From Phytoactinopolyspora endophytica (GTDB taxonomy: Bacteria; Actinomycetota; Actinomycetes; Jiangellales; Jiangellaceae), in the NCBI RefSeq assembly GCF_004138495.1, contig NZ_ML142853.1, positions 252,454-262,039 of the forward strand: a DNA stretch of 9,586 bases, given 5' to 3'. Under the pieces are notes generated by a model. It did not search any database, was not told the origin of the DNA, and saw only the letters and a list, made by a program, of their open reading frames with translations. Shown here piece by piece: positions 1 to 6,777 of the stretch; the stretch's first letter is position 1; each line of letters opens with the position of its first letter. A program made the position numbers and the translations under genes.

Positions 1-120
1 TCGCACGGTCGGGACGGCCTCCGTCAACACACGCAGCCCGCCCGGGAGGACGGTGCGCCGAACCGGCGCACCGGTGTCCTCCCCGAGCAGGGCCTTGGTG
101 CTGGCGCTGCGTTCAGTCAA
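1..120 (-). CDS. M16-family zinc metallopeptidase, N-terminal 40 codons (partial)
   Basis: Only the amino terminus is in the window; the gene continues past base 1. The 40 visible residues run from MTERSAS to the segment RRTVLPGGLRVLTEAVPTVR. The pattern 'R-x-T-x-LPxGLRVLTE-x-x-P-x-x-R' is the typical opening of M16 (pitrilysin/mitochondrial processing peptidase-like) proteases encoded next to pnp in actinobacteria; the HxxEH zinc motif would lie beyond the edge. The start is TTG at 120-118: no ATG or GTG lies in frame between it and the pnp stop, and a GAGG ribosome-binding site lies 9 nt upstream. The gene starts 11 bp after the pnp stop codon, so it is probably co-transcribed and translationally coupled with pnp. 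The family call rests on a short N-terminal motif plus neighbourhood; catalytic competence cannot be judged here. Confidence 0.84.
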   Translation of the reverse strand, partial: MTERSASTKALLGEDTGAPVRRTVLPGGLRVLTEAVPTVR

Positions 121-129
121 TCGCCGCTA

Positions 130-133
130 CCTC
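130..133 (-). promoter_or_regulatory. Ribosome-binding site of the M16 peptidase, overlapping the pnp stop codon
   Basis: On the minus strand the pnp stop codon TGA is the start of TGAGGT, so the GAGG Shine-Dalgarno core shares bases with the stop. Nine nucleotides separate it from the TTG codon at 120-118. This decides the unusual start and suggests that ribosomes finishing pnp re-initiate on the downstream gene. Confidence 0.6.
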
Positions 134-2378
134 AGTTGACCGCAGGCTCGGACTCGGCCGGCTGCTCGTCGACGGACTCGCCTTCGGACTGCTGCTCCTC
201 GTCGACCACCGGGGAGAGCGAGAGCTTGCCGCGGTCGTCGATCTCGGTGATCTCGACCTGAAGCTTCTGCCCCACCTCGACGACCTCTTCGACCGTGTTG
301 ACCCGCTTGCCACCAGCCAGGGCACGCAGCTTGGAGATGTGCACCAGGCCGTCCTTGCCCGGCAGCAGCGAGACGAACGCCCCGAAACTCGTGGTCTTGA
401 CCACGGTGCCGATGTAGCGCTCGCCGACCTCCGGCATGGTCGGGTTGGCGATGTCGTTGATCGCCTTCCGCGCGGCCTCGGCGGCCGGACCGTTGTCCGC
501 GCCGATGAAGATGGTGCCGTCGTCCTCGATGGCGATCTCGGCGCCGGTGTCATCCTGGATCTGGTTGATGATCTTGCCCTTGGGGCCGATCACCGCACCG
601 ATCTGGTCGACCGGGATCTTGACGCTGATAATGCGCGGCGCGTACGGGCTCATCTCGTCCGGCTCGGGGATCGCCTGGGCCATCACGTCGAGGATGGTCA
701 ACCGGGCGTCGCGAGCCTGCTGCAGCGCACCGGCGAGCACCGACGCGGGAATGCCGTCGAGCTTGGTGTCCAGCTGCAGCGCGGTGACGAACTCCCGGGT
801 GCCGGCGACCTTGAAGTCCATGTCGCCGAACGCGTCTTCGGCACCGAGAATGTCGGTCAGCGTGACGTACTTGGTCTCGCCACCGACCTCACCAGAGATC
901 AGACCCATGGCGATACCCGCCACCGGCGCCCGCAGCGGCACACCGGCATTGAACAGGGACATCGTGGACGCACAGACCGAGCCCATGGACGTGGACCCGT
1001 TGGAGCCCAGCGCCTCGGACACCTGCCGGATCGCGTACGGGAACTCTTCCCGGGCGGGCAGCACCGGCAGCAGCGCTCGCTCGGCCAGCGCCCCGTGCCC
1101 GATCTCCCGGCGCTTCGGGGTGCCGACCCGGCCGGTCTCACCGGTCGAGTACGGCGGGAAGTTGTAGTTGTGCATGTACCGCTTGGTCTTCTCCGGCGAG
1201 AGCGTGTCCAGCTTCTGCTCCAGGCTGAGCATGTTCAGCGTGCTGACACCCAGGATCTGGGTCTCTCCACGCTCGAACAGCGCCGAGCCGTGCGCCCGCG
1301 GGATGGTGCCTACCTCCGCCGAGAGGGTACGGATGTCCGTGAGCCCCCGGCCGTCGATACGGACCTCGTCGCTCAGCACGCGTTCCCGCACGACACTCTT
1401 GGTCAACGAGCGGAACGCCGCGCTGATCTCCTTCTCCCGGCCCTCGAACTGCTCAGCCAGGGAGGACTTGACCTCGGCCTTGATCGCGTCGAGCTTGGCC
1501 TCGCGCTCGGCCTTGGAGAGGATCGTGAGCGCCTCGGCGAGCTGACCACGCGCGGCGGTGTCCACCGCCGCGTAGACGTCGTCCTCGTAGTCGAGGAAGA
1601 TCGGGAACTCGGCAGTCTCCTTCGCCGCCTGCCCGGCCAGTTCCTGCTGCGCTTTGATCAGCGCGTTGATGAACGGCTTGGATGCCTCGAGGCCCGCGGC
1701 CACGATCTCCTCCGTAGGAGCGGTCCGGCCGTTCTGCACGTGCTGCCACGTGTCGACAGTGGCCTCGGCCTCGACCATCATGATCGCGACGTCGCCGTCG
1801 GGCAGCGCCCGGCCGGCCACCACCATGTCGAACACGGCTTCGGACAGCTGCGAATGGTGCGGGAACGCCACCCACTGGTCTTCGATGAGCGCCACCCGGA
1901 CCGCGCCGATGGGGCCGGAGAACGGCAGGCCGGAGAGCTGGGTGGACGCCGACGCGGCATTGATGCCGACGACGTCGTACAGGTCATCCGGGTGCAGCGA
2001 CATGACCGTCATGACGACCTGGACCTCATTGCGCAACCCATGCGCGAACGTAGGCCGCAGCGGACGGTCGGTCAGCCGGCATGTGAGGATGGCTTCCTCG
2101 CTGGGACGACCCTCACGACGGAAGAACGAGCCGGGGATCCGGCCCGCGGCGTACATGCGCTCTTCCACATCGACCGTGAGCGGGAAGAAGTCGAGGTGTT
2201 CTTTGGGCGAGCTGGACGCGGTCGTCGCGGACAGCAGCATGGTTTCGTCATCGAGGTACACCGCGGCAGAACCAGCGGCAAGGCGAGCAAGCTGCCCAGT
2301 CTCGAATCGGACGGTACGTGTGCCGAAGCGGCCGTTGTCGATGACGGCTTCGGCGGAGTGAATCTGTGGACCCGTCAC
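132..2378 (-). CDS. pnp: Polyribonucleotide nucleotidyltransferase (PNPase)
   Basis: PNPase is a trimeric 3'-5' exoribonuclease that degrades RNA by phosphorolysis, releasing nucleoside diphosphates; in actinobacteria it can also add 3' tails. The 748-residue product has the full architecture: first RNase PH-like core (about 15-150), helical linker (about 245-335), second RNase PH core (about 338-570) with the active-site motif [15 protein letters not shown] at 509-523 (D515 and D521 match the catalytic aspartates of E. coli PNPase), a KH domain with GPKG loop at 598-601, and an S1 domain (about 652-722). It ends in an acidic tail of about 25 residues. The start is GTG at 2378, 7 nt after a perfect AGGAGG; an ATG overlapping that region has no usable spacing. 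It lies downstream of rpsO, its usual partner, behind a strong hairpin. The family identification is secure. Confidence 0.99.
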   Translation of the reverse strand: MTGPQIHSAEAVIDNGRFGTRTVRFETGQLARLAAGSAAVYLDDETMLLSATTASSSPKEHLDFFPLTVDVEERMYAAGRIPGSFFRREGRPSEEAILTCRLTDRPLRPTFAHGLRNEVQVVMTVMSLHPDDLYDVVGINAASASTQLSGLPFSGPIGAVRVALIEDQWVAFPHHSQLSEAVFDMVVAGRALPDGDVAIMMVEAEATVDTWQHVQNGRTAPTEEIVAAGLEASKPFINALIKAQQELAGQAAKETAEFPIFLDYEDDVYAAVDTAARGQLAEALTILSKAEREAKLDAIKAEVKSSLAEQFEGREKEISAAFRSLTKSVVRERVLSDEVRIDGRGLTDIRTLSAEVGTIPRAHGSALFERGETQILGVSTLNMLSLEQKLDTLSPEKTKRYMHNYNFPPYSTGETGRVGTPKRREIGHGALAERALLPVLPAREEFPYAIRQVSEALGSNGSTSMGSVCASTMSLFNAGVPLRAPVAGIAMGLISGEVGGETKYVTLTDILGAEDAFGDMDFKVAGTREFVTALQLDTKLDGIPASVLAGALQQARDARLTILDVMAQAIPEPDEMSPYAPRIISVKIPVDQIGAVIGPKGKIINQIQDDTGAEIAIEDDGTIFIGADNGPAAEAARKAINDIANPTMPEVGERYIGTVVKTTSFGAFVSLLPGKDGLVHISKLRALAGGKRVNTVEEVVEVGQKLQVEITEIDDRGKLSLSPVVDEEQQSEGESVDEQPAESEPAVN

Positions 2379-2385
2379 GGGTCAT

Positions 2386-2391
2386 CCTCCT
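2386..2391 (-). promoter_or_regulatory. Perfect Shine-Dalgarno of pnp (fixes the GTG start)
   Basis: The minus strand reads AGGAGG, then ATGACCC, then GTG. The ATG abuts the AGGAGG with no spacer and is not a plausible initiator; the GTG at 2378-2376 sits 7 nt downstream. The site therefore selects GTG. Confidence 0.7.
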
Positions 2392-2459
2392 GTTGTTCTG
2401 GGGATGCCAGGCGGTTCGGGTCGGTCTCCGCATCACCATGCCGGTCTTCGATGGAGGCA

Positions 2460-2480
2460 TCCGGGGCATACATGCCCGGA
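2460..2480 (-). repeat. Short hairpin in the pnp leader
   Basis: TCCGGGGCAT and ATGCCCGGA are reverse complements apart from one bulged G, separated by AC, so the innermost pairs must open to form a loop. It lies about 80 bp upstream of the pnp GTG, in the rpsO-pnp spacer. In well-studied bacteria this leader contains RNase III sites used in PNPase autocontrol; that role here is inference. Confidence 0.35.
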
Positions 2481-2570
2481 GGCCACAACCGAGGACCGGC
2501 TTCTGCGTTTTCTGGGATTCGACGCGAACCCGGCACCCCTGATGGTTCCTGGCTTATTCAGTTATCCCAA

Positions 2571-2619
2571 ATACGTCAAAGGAGCGGCCCCCGGCATGGG
2601 AGACCGCTCCCTGACGTAT
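2571..2619 (-). terminator. rpsO-pnp intergenic hairpin (terminator or RNase III processing site)
   Basis: The arms ATACGTCA plus GGAGCGG (2571-2578, 2581-2587) and CCGCTCC plus TGACGTAT (2604-2610, 2612-2619) pair perfectly as 7 bp and 8 bp blocks around a small internal bulge (AA against C), with a 16-nt loop. On the minus strand the hairpin begins 4 nt after the rpsO stop codon and is followed by a short T-containing run (TATTTGGG). The position matches the rpsO terminator / RNase III-processed hairpin known between rpsO and pnp in E. coli and Streptomyces. The structure is seen in the sequence; whether it terminates, is processed, or both is inference. Confidence 0.75.
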
Positions 2620-2623
2620 CAGC

Positions 2624-2893
2624 TCAACGCCGCAGGCCGAGCTTCTCGATCAGCGCTCGGTAGCGCATGATGTCGGTCTTGCTCAAGTAGTTGAGCAACC
2701 GGCGCCGCTGCCCTACCAGCAACAGCAGCCCTCGGCGGCTGTGGTGGTCATGCTTGTGCACCTTCATGTGCTCGGTCAGGTGGTTGATCCGATGCGTCAG
2801 CAGCGCAACCTGCACCTCAGGCGAGCCGGTGTCGCCCTCGGTGCGTGCGTGCTCGGCAATGATCTTCTGCTTGGTGGCAGTGTCAGTCGACAC
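2624..2893 (-). CDS. rpsO: 30S ribosomal protein S15
   Basis: S15 binds 16S rRNA early in assembly of the 30S platform and forms bridge B4 with the large subunit. The 89-residue product matches the family length and carries the signature TGSPEVQ near residues 22-28, then the helix-loop-helix segment [20 protein letters not shown] and the RRRLLNYL stretch that contacts rRNA. I chose the GTG start at 2893, which gives [10 protein letters not shown], because it yields the standard length and is preceded by GAAGGGGAG at suitable spacing; an in-frame ATG 57 bp upstream would add residues not found in S15. It lies between ribF and pnp, the usual order. A leader hairpin upstream (2949-2987) could serve autogenous control by S15, as described for this gene in several phyla. 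Confidence 0.98.
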   Translation of the reverse strand: MSTDTATKQKIIAEHARTEGDTGSPEVQVALLTHRINHLTEHMKVHKHDHHSRRGLLLLVGQRRRLLNYLSKTDIMRYRALIEKLGLRR

Positions 2894-2948
2894 GTGACTC
2901 CCCTTCGTATGCTCGTTGCGCGGCGCTCCCGGGCATTTCCACCGGTGC

Positions 2949-2987
2949 ACTCTTGACCGCGGCCGATCTCACGGCAGGGCCAAGAGT
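2949..2987 (-). promoter_or_regulatory. Hairpin in the rpsO leader region
   Basis: ACTCTTGACC (2949-2958) and GGCCAAGAGT (2978-2987) are reverse complements at 9 of 10 positions, and an inner GCCG/CGGC pair extends the stem. It lies 56-94 bp upstream of the rpsO start codon. It could be an attenuator, part of an S15-binding leader, or a terminator for transcripts arriving from ribF. The pairing is visible; function is unassigned. Confidence 0.4.
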
Positions 2988-3070
2988 ACCAGCGAGGGGC
3001 TGTCCAGCACGAATCGCACCTGCGTCGGCGGCTGCGGGGTGGGGCGGCGTCCTTGTGTGCGGGGTGGGGC

Positions 3071-3189
3071 CGAGCGAGGGAGGGAGATTCTTCTCATTCT
3101 CACGCGACCGGCGGACGGCCTTAGGTGTTGGTTGCGTGTATCTGCCGCCGGCCGAAGATCAATCGAAGAATTCTCCCTCCCTCGCTCTG
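3071..3189. repeat. Long interrupted inverted repeat (119 bp)
   Basis: Outer arms: 3071-3093 and 3165-3189. They share a perfect 16-bp core, GAGCGAGGGAGGGAGA and its complement, then one unpaired base, then six more pairs (TTCTTC/GAAGAA). Inner arms CGACCGGCGG (3105-3114) and CCGCCGGCCG (3145-3154) pair at 9 of 10 positions around a 30-nt loop. The two stems are nested, so either strand could fold into one long hairpin. It lies between ribF and rpsO and has no coding content. It may be a MITE-like element with terminal inverted repeats, a bidirectional terminator, or a structured RNA. Confidence 0.65.
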
Positions 3190-3300
3190 TCGTCGCTGAG
3201 CACCCAGACGATGCCGCACCAGCCTACGGACGTCAACGCGGCGCGGTTCGTGTTGGACAGGGGAAGGATTCCAACGGAGATCGCGGGGCAAGGCTCGGGC

Positions 3301-3365
3301 TTGTTGAGTGCCAGTGTCGGTTTGTGGCACTGTTGGGGAGTCATAACGACACTGACGCTCAAGAA
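3301..3365. repeat. Imperfect palindrome with two competing stems, downstream of ribF
   Basis: The arms 3301-3319 and 3347-3365 are reverse complements at 16 of 19 positions, including a perfect CAGTGTCG/CGACACTG block, with a 27-nt loop. A second perfect 7-bp stem, AGTGCCA (3307-3313) with TGGCACT (3325-3331), uses part of the same left arm, so the two folds exclude each other. It begins 15 bp after the ribF stop codon, where it could act as a terminator or RNA-stability element. The layout also resembles dispersed REP-like palindromes, which only a genome-wide search can show. Confidence 0.5.
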
Positions 3366-3379
3366 GTCGGGGCAGCGGA

Positions 3380-4357
3380 TTACGACGAATGGCGGGAGAG
3401 AATCTCTTGGGCGGTGGCGACGTCGGCGTTCATGGTGGCGATCAGCTCGTCGACAGAGTCGAACTTGAGGGTCGGGCGCAACCGCTCGACGAACTCCAGC
3501 AGCACCTCGTCGTCGTAGAGGTCGAGGTCGGTGTGGCCGATCACGTACGCCTCCACACGACGGGAGGCACCGTCGAAGGTGGGGTTGGTGCCGATGGAGA
3601 TCGCGGCCGGCATACGCGCTGACGGGGCCGGTTGTCTGCCCGCGGTGCGGGTGAGCCAGCCCGCGTACACGCCATCGGCCGGGATCATCCCGACGCTGTC
3701 CGCCGAGAGGTTCGCCGTCGGGAATCCGAGCTCGCGTCCACGCGCGTCGCCCCGCACCACCACGCCGCGCATGCGGTGGTGACGGCCCAGAATCGCCGCG
3801 GTCTCCGCGACGTCGCCCGCCGCGAGAAGCTCACGGACCCAGGTCGACGACCACCGACGACGCGAAGCCTCGCCCGCACCGGAGGGGCTGACGTCCTCGA
3901 TGACCTCGACCGAGAATCCGTAGCGCTCCCCCAGCATCAACATCGTCGACAAATCGCCGGCGTTCTCCCAACCGAAGCGGACATCCTGGCCGACCACCAC
4001 GGTCATCGCCCGTAGCCCGTCGACCAGGTATCGGTGGACGAACTCCTCGGGTGTCTGCTTGGCGAACTCCCAGGTGTAGCTCTGCACCAGCACCGCGTCC
4101 AAACCGGTCTCCGCCAGCAGCTCCAGACGGTCCTGCACACCGGTGATCAGCTCGGGCGCGCGGTCGGGATGGTGTAACTGGCTCGGGTGCGGGTCGAACG
4201 TCACGGCGACGGACCGGGCACCGGCCTCGCGTGCGTCAGCGACCATCCGGGTCAGCACGCTCTGGTGCCCGAGGTGAACTCCGTCGAAGTTTCCGATGGT
4301 GACGACCGACGGCCCGAACCCGGGCGGGATCTGGCCGAGATCGATCCAGCGGTGCAC
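3380..4357 (-). CDS. ribF: Bifunctional riboflavin kinase / FAD synthetase
   Basis: RibF converts riboflavin to FMN and then adenylylates FMN to FAD in the cytoplasm. The 325-residue product has both modules at the expected length. N-terminal nucleotidyltransferase domain (about 1-185): GNFDGVHLGHQ at 22-32 (the HxGH-type ATP motif), FDPHP at 54-58, VVGQDVRFG at 121-129 and SSTWVRELL at 170-178. C-terminal flavokinase domain (about 190-320): RELGFPTANL at 208-217 with the PTAN ATP/Mg motif, GTNPTF at 256-261, and FVERLRP at 289-295 holding the conserved glutamate. The GTG start at 4357 follows GGAGGG closely, and the opening MHRWIDLGQIPPG matches the family. In actinobacteria ribF normally follows truB directly; here a transporter cassette separates them. 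No FMN riboswitch fold was recognised upstream. Confidence 0.97.
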   Translation of the reverse strand: MHRWIDLGQIPPGFGPSVVTIGNFDGVHLGHQSVLTRMVADAREAGARSVAVTFDPHPSQLHHPDRAPELITGVQDRLELLAETGLDAVLVQSYTWEFAKQTPEEFVHRYLVDGLRAMTVVVGQDVRFGWENAGDLSTMLMLGERYGFSVEVIEDVSPSGAGEASRRRWSSTWVRELLAAGDVAETAAILGRHHRMRGVVVRGDARGRELGFPTANLSADSVGMIPADGVYAGWLTRTAGRQPAPSARMPAAISIGTNPTFDGASRRVEAYVIGHTDLDLYDDEVLLEFVERLRPTLKFDSVDELIATMNADVATAQEILSRHSS

Positions 4358-4539
4358 GTGCCCTCCGAAGTCTTGTCCGCGATGTTGCCCGTCCGGAACG
4401 TTCGACGGCGAGTCCGCCGACCATCCCTAGCAACCCAGCGTGTCATTCTCCCCGACAACACGCCCGCACGGCCACGTAGCCCCGCCAACTGTGTCTCATC
4501 TGACGTCTGAGCCACCGGGATCACGCACCACTCACCACA
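4358..4539. other. Spacer between the transporter and ribF
   Basis: This 182-bp interval has no supportable gene. It must contain either read-through transcript or the promoter for ribF, because the transporter cassette separates ribF from truB. A short CGTGT/ACACG inverted repeat lies near 4439-4462. I see no clear terminator for the transporter and no convincing -35/-10 pair. Confidence 0.45.
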
Positions 4540-6192
4540 CTACGCCCGGGTCACCACGTCCTCACGGCTCGAACCCTCGGCCCCTGTACGGCTCGAACCC
4601 TCGTCCTCAGCACGGGTGGAACCGTCGCCCCCAGCACGGCTGCCGTCGTTCACCGTCGTGCGCAATGCGGTCTCCCGTAGAAACAGCACGGCGACGAAGG
4701 CGAACACGGCCACCACTGCCCCGATCACGAAGACGAGGGCAGTGCCGTCGCCGTAGGCGTGTTCGACCACGACGCGCACCGACGGCGGCAGCTCGGAGAG
4801 ATCGAGCGAGGTGGACCCACCGGTCTGGGTCGAGGCCCCAGCGGCTGCGTTCCCCTTCAGCCCGTCGTTGATCAAGTCGGTCACGTGCGACGCCAGGATC
4901 GCGCCGAGTACCGACACTCCGGCGGCACCGCCCAGGCTCCGGAAGAACGTGACCGCCGATGTACCGGCTCCGAGATCCCGATACGCGAGGCCGTTCTGCA
5001 CCGCAAGCACCAGGTTCTGCATCGTCGAGCCGATGCCGATTCCGAGCACCGCCATGAATACGCCCACCTGCCACAGCGACGTCGCATGGTCGATGGTGCC
5101 GAGCAGCGCCAGCCCGACGACCGTCAGCGCCGTGCCACCGACGAGGAATCTCTTCCATCGGCCCGTACGGCTGATGATCTGGCCGGTGATGGTGCTGGCG
5201 AGCAGCAGGCCGCCCACCATGGGAATGGTCAGCAGGCCCGCCTCCGTCGGCGAGTACCCTCGCGCGATCTGGAAGTACTGCCCGAAGAACACCGGCCCAC
5301 CGAACATCGCGATACCGACCGCCGCGCTCGCGATGATCGACAGGACCATAGTCCGTTCCCGCAACAGTCGGGGCGGCACGACGGGGTCGCTCACTCGGCG
5401 CTCCGCCCAGACGGCCGCCGATATCAGCATGAGCGCCGCGCTGACGAGCACGACGGTGGTCCACGACAGCCATGCGAACTCGCCGCCGGCGAACGTCACC
5501 CACAGCAACAGCACGGTGACGCCGCCCGGAATGAGCATCGCACCCAGCCAGTCGATCTTCGTGTGCGCCTTGACCACCGGCAGGTGAAGTGTCTTCTGCA
5601 GCAGCACCAGGGCGATGATCGCGACCGGCACGCCCACCCAGAAGCACCACCGCCAGCCGAGGAACGACGTGTCGACGATGAACCCGCCGAGCAGCGGTCC
5701 TCCGACCGTCGCCACCGCCATCACTGCGCCGATGTACCCCATGTAACGGCCACGCTGACGCGGGCTGACCACCGATCCGAGCACGATCTGGACCAGCGCC
5801 TGCAAGCCACCCATCCCGACGCCCTGGAGGACACGGAAGCCGATCAACGTCTCAGTGTTCTGTGAGAAGCCGGCAAGGACCGATCCTGTCACGAAGATCA
5901 CGATGGCCAGCTGGACGAGCAGCTTCTTGCTCATCCGGTCGGCCAGCTTGCCCCAGATCGGAGTCGTAGCGGTGGCCGCCAGCAAGGTCGCCGTCACCAC
6001 CCAGGTGTACTGACTCTGGTTCCCGCCGAGGTCGGCGATGATGCGAGGAAGCGCGTTGGCCACGATCGTCGCCGACAGCATGGCAACGAACATCGCCATG
6101 AACAGTCCCGACAATGCTTGCAGGACTTGGCGGTGGGTCATCGCGTCGGTCGTTTCAGATTGCTCCGCCTCCCGGTCTACAGCGGTGGTCAT
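4540..6192 (-). CDS. MFS multidrug efflux transporter, DHA2 (EmrB/QacA-type, 14-TM) family
   Basis: A predicted inner-membrane drug/proton antiporter of 550 residues, the size of 14-helix DHA2 members. Visible motifs: helix-1 segment SATIVANALPRI at about 40-51 (DHA2 motif D1 position, with Ser where many members have Asp), motif A GKLADRMSKK at 81-90, motif B FRVLQGVGMGG at 119-129, motif C GGPLLGGFIVD at 164-174, then LGWRWCFWVGVPVA. KIDWLGAMLIPGG begins the central region typical of 14-TM members. The last 35 or so residues form a hydrophilic tail of 8-residue repeats. Three ATGs run in tandem (6198, 6195, 6192); AAAGGA is only 1 nt from the first but 7 nt from the third, so I use the third. 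The marR gene ends 47 bp upstream, so the two are probably one operon. The substrate is unknown. Confidence 0.92.
   Translation of the reverse strand: MTTAVDREAEQSETTDAMTHRQVLQALSGLFMAMFVAMLSATIVANALPRIIADLGGNQSQYTWVVTATLLAATATTPIWGKLADRMSKKLLVQLAIVIFVTGSVLAGFSQNTETLIGFRVLQGVGMGGLQALVQIVLGSVVSPRQRGRYMGYIGAVMAVATVGGPLLGGFIVDTSFLGWRWCFWVGVPVAIIALVLLQKTLHLPVVKAHTKIDWLGAMLIPGGVTVLLLWVTFAGGEFAWLSWTTVVLVSAALMLISAAVWAERRVSDPVVPPRLLRERTMVLSIIASAAVGIAMFGGPVFFGQYFQIARGYSPTEAGLLTIPMVGGLLLASTITGQIISRTGRWKRFLVGGTALTVVGLALLGTIDHATSLWQVGVFMAVLGIGIGSTMQNLVLAVQNGLAYRDLGAGTSAVTFFRSLGGAAGVSVLGAILASHVTDLINDGLKGNAAAGASTQTGGSTSLDLSELPPSVRVVVEHAYGDGTALVFVIGAVVAVFAFVAVLFLRETALRTTVNDGSRAGGDGSTRAEDEGSSRTGAEGSSREDVVTRA
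4564..4659 (-). repeat. 24-bp tandem repeat, about 3.5 copies, in the 3' end of the transporter gene
   Basis: Units start at 4564, 4588, 4612 and 4636, each beginning ACGG; units 1 and 2 share the first 16 bases (ACGGCTCGAACCCTCG) and unit 3 is diverged. Because 24 is a multiple of three, the repeat codes for an 8-residue unit of the form G-S-x-R-x-x-x-(D/E), seen as GSRAGGD, GSTRAEDE, GSSRTGAE and GSSREDVV. It forms the cytoplasmic or unstructured C-terminal tail and could change copy number by slippage without a frameshift. Confidence 0.75.
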
Positions 6193-6199
6193 CATCATG

Positions 6200-6205
6200 T
6201 CCTTT
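6200..6205 (-). promoter_or_regulatory. Ribosome-binding site deciding among three tandem ATGs of the transporter
   Basis: The minus strand reads AAAGGA, C, then ATG ATG ATG ACC. Spacing is 1, 4 and 7 nt to the three ATGs. The third (6192) has the most usual spacing; the second is possible. The choice changes the protein by at most two methionines. Confidence 0.5.
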
Positions 6206-6215
6206 CCACAACGTC

Positions 6216-6234
6216 CGTATCTGCTCCGGATACG
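6216..6234 (-). repeat. Small hairpin between marR and the transporter
   Basis: CGTATC (6216-6221) and GATACG (6229-6234) pair perfectly around a 7-nt loop, in the 47-bp junction between the regulator stop and the transporter start and 10 bp upstream of the transporter ribosome-binding site. It could tune relative expression of the two genes. It is short, so chance is possible. Confidence 0.3.
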
Positions 6235-6239
6235 CGAGG

Positions 6240-6755
6240 TCAGGTCGTGGCGAGCTTGCTGCTCGGCACCGGAGTCACCACGCTCGGCGCCGGAGCCGCC
6301 GCTGGCGTCGCGTGCTCGCACACCGCGTCCCGCAGATCCGCGTTGAGCCTGGTGAGGCCGGCGACGAGCACCGCTTTGTCGGCTTCGGACCATCGGTCCA
6401 GCACCTGCGCGACGACCTCGACGTGACGACGGCGGACGCGTTCCGCTTTGGCCGTGCCGGCGTCGGTGACCGCCAGCAACTGGGCGCGCGCGTCGTCCGG
6501 ATCGGGCAGCCGTTGGACGAAGCCCAGCTCGACGAGTTCAGCGACTTGGCGGCTGGCCACCGATGTGTCGACGGCTTGGCGTTCCGCCAGCGCGGTGAGT
6601 CTCATGGCGCCCTCGCGTGTCAGCACGCCCAGCATCGCCGCCATGGCGGATGACATTCCCTCGTGCGCCAGCACGTGCCGGTGTGCGACGCTCCGGCTCA
6701 CCCGCACGAGTGCGCGCAGCTGCTCGACGATCTGGTCGTCGACTTCCTCAGCCAT
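6240..6755 (-). CDS. MarR-family transcriptional regulator, likely repressor of the adjacent efflux gene
   Basis: MarR proteins are dimeric winged-helix regulators that usually repress nearby efflux genes and release DNA on binding a small ligand. The 171-residue product shows the layout: N-terminal dimerisation helix (about 5-45), winged helix-turn-helix (about 52-97) with recognition-helix segment DTSVASRQVAELVELGFV at 63-80 and wing motif PDPDDARAQLLAVT at 84-97, then C-terminal dimerisation helices (about 100-146). An Ala/Pro-rich tail of about 25 residues follows. Start is ATG at 6755, with GGAG 8 nt upstream; further upstream the frame is AT-rich operator sequence rather than protein. 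Cys146 is the only cysteine, so a redox switch is possible but unsupported. It precedes the DHA2 transporter by 47 bp in the same direction, and a cluster of palindromes lies directly upstream of its start, fitting autorepression. Confidence 0.92.
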   Translation of the reverse strand: MAEEVDDQIVEQLRALVRVSRSVAHRHVLAHEGMSSAMAAMLGVLTREGAMRLTALAERQAVDTSVASRQVAELVELGFVQRLPDPDDARAQLLAVTDAGTAKAERVRRRHVEVVAQVLDRWSEADKAVLVAGLTRLNADLRDAVCEHATPAAAPAPSVVTPVPSSKLATT

Positions 6756-6777
6756 CGAGGCACTCCACTCAGCACTA

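Larger units (their letters stand above)
2894..3379. other. Gene-free interval between ribF and rpsO, rich in palindromes
   Basis: This 486-bp interval has no open frame I can support as a gene on either strand. Reading from ribF towards rpsO it holds an imperfect 65-bp palindrome (3301-3365), a 119-bp interrupted inverted repeat (3071-3189), and a short hairpin (2949-2987) in what should be the rpsO leader. The rpsO promoter is presumably in the part nearest 2990, but I see no confident -35/-10 pair. Local composition is less GC-biased than the flanking genes, and the frames show no third-position GC pattern typical of coding DNA here. Confidence 0.6.

Noticed and set aside
339..2663. A 774-codon open frame on the plus strand
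   Set aside because: It lies antisense to pnp and exists because high-GC coding DNA leaves the complementary frames free of stops; the translation is Arg/Asp/Gly-rich low complexity with no family motif.
2404..2670. Plus-strand frame in the rpsO-pnp spacer
   Set aside because: It reads through the terminator hairpin into rpsO antisense sequence and has no family resemblance.
3159..3362. A 67-codon minus-strand frame downstream of ribF
   Set aside because: Direction and place fit a small gene, but it has no ribosome-binding site I accept, no known motif, and both ends lie within inverted repeats. A search of relatives for a conserved peptide could revive it.
2953..3518. Overlapping plus-strand frames (2953-3468, 2916-3518) across the ribF-rpsO spacer
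   Set aside because: They run into the 3' end of ribF, lack a recognisable family or good ribosome-binding site, and their sequence is dominated by the two palindromes.
4358..4539. FMN riboswitch upstream of ribF
   Set aside because: I looked for the conserved AGGGY-type boxes and multi-stem layout and did not recognise them. A covariance-model scan with the FMN model would settle it.
4759..5865. Long plus-strand frames opposite the transporter gene (also 4811-5587)
   Set aside because: Same antisense effect; the minus-strand DHA2 motifs explain the region fully.
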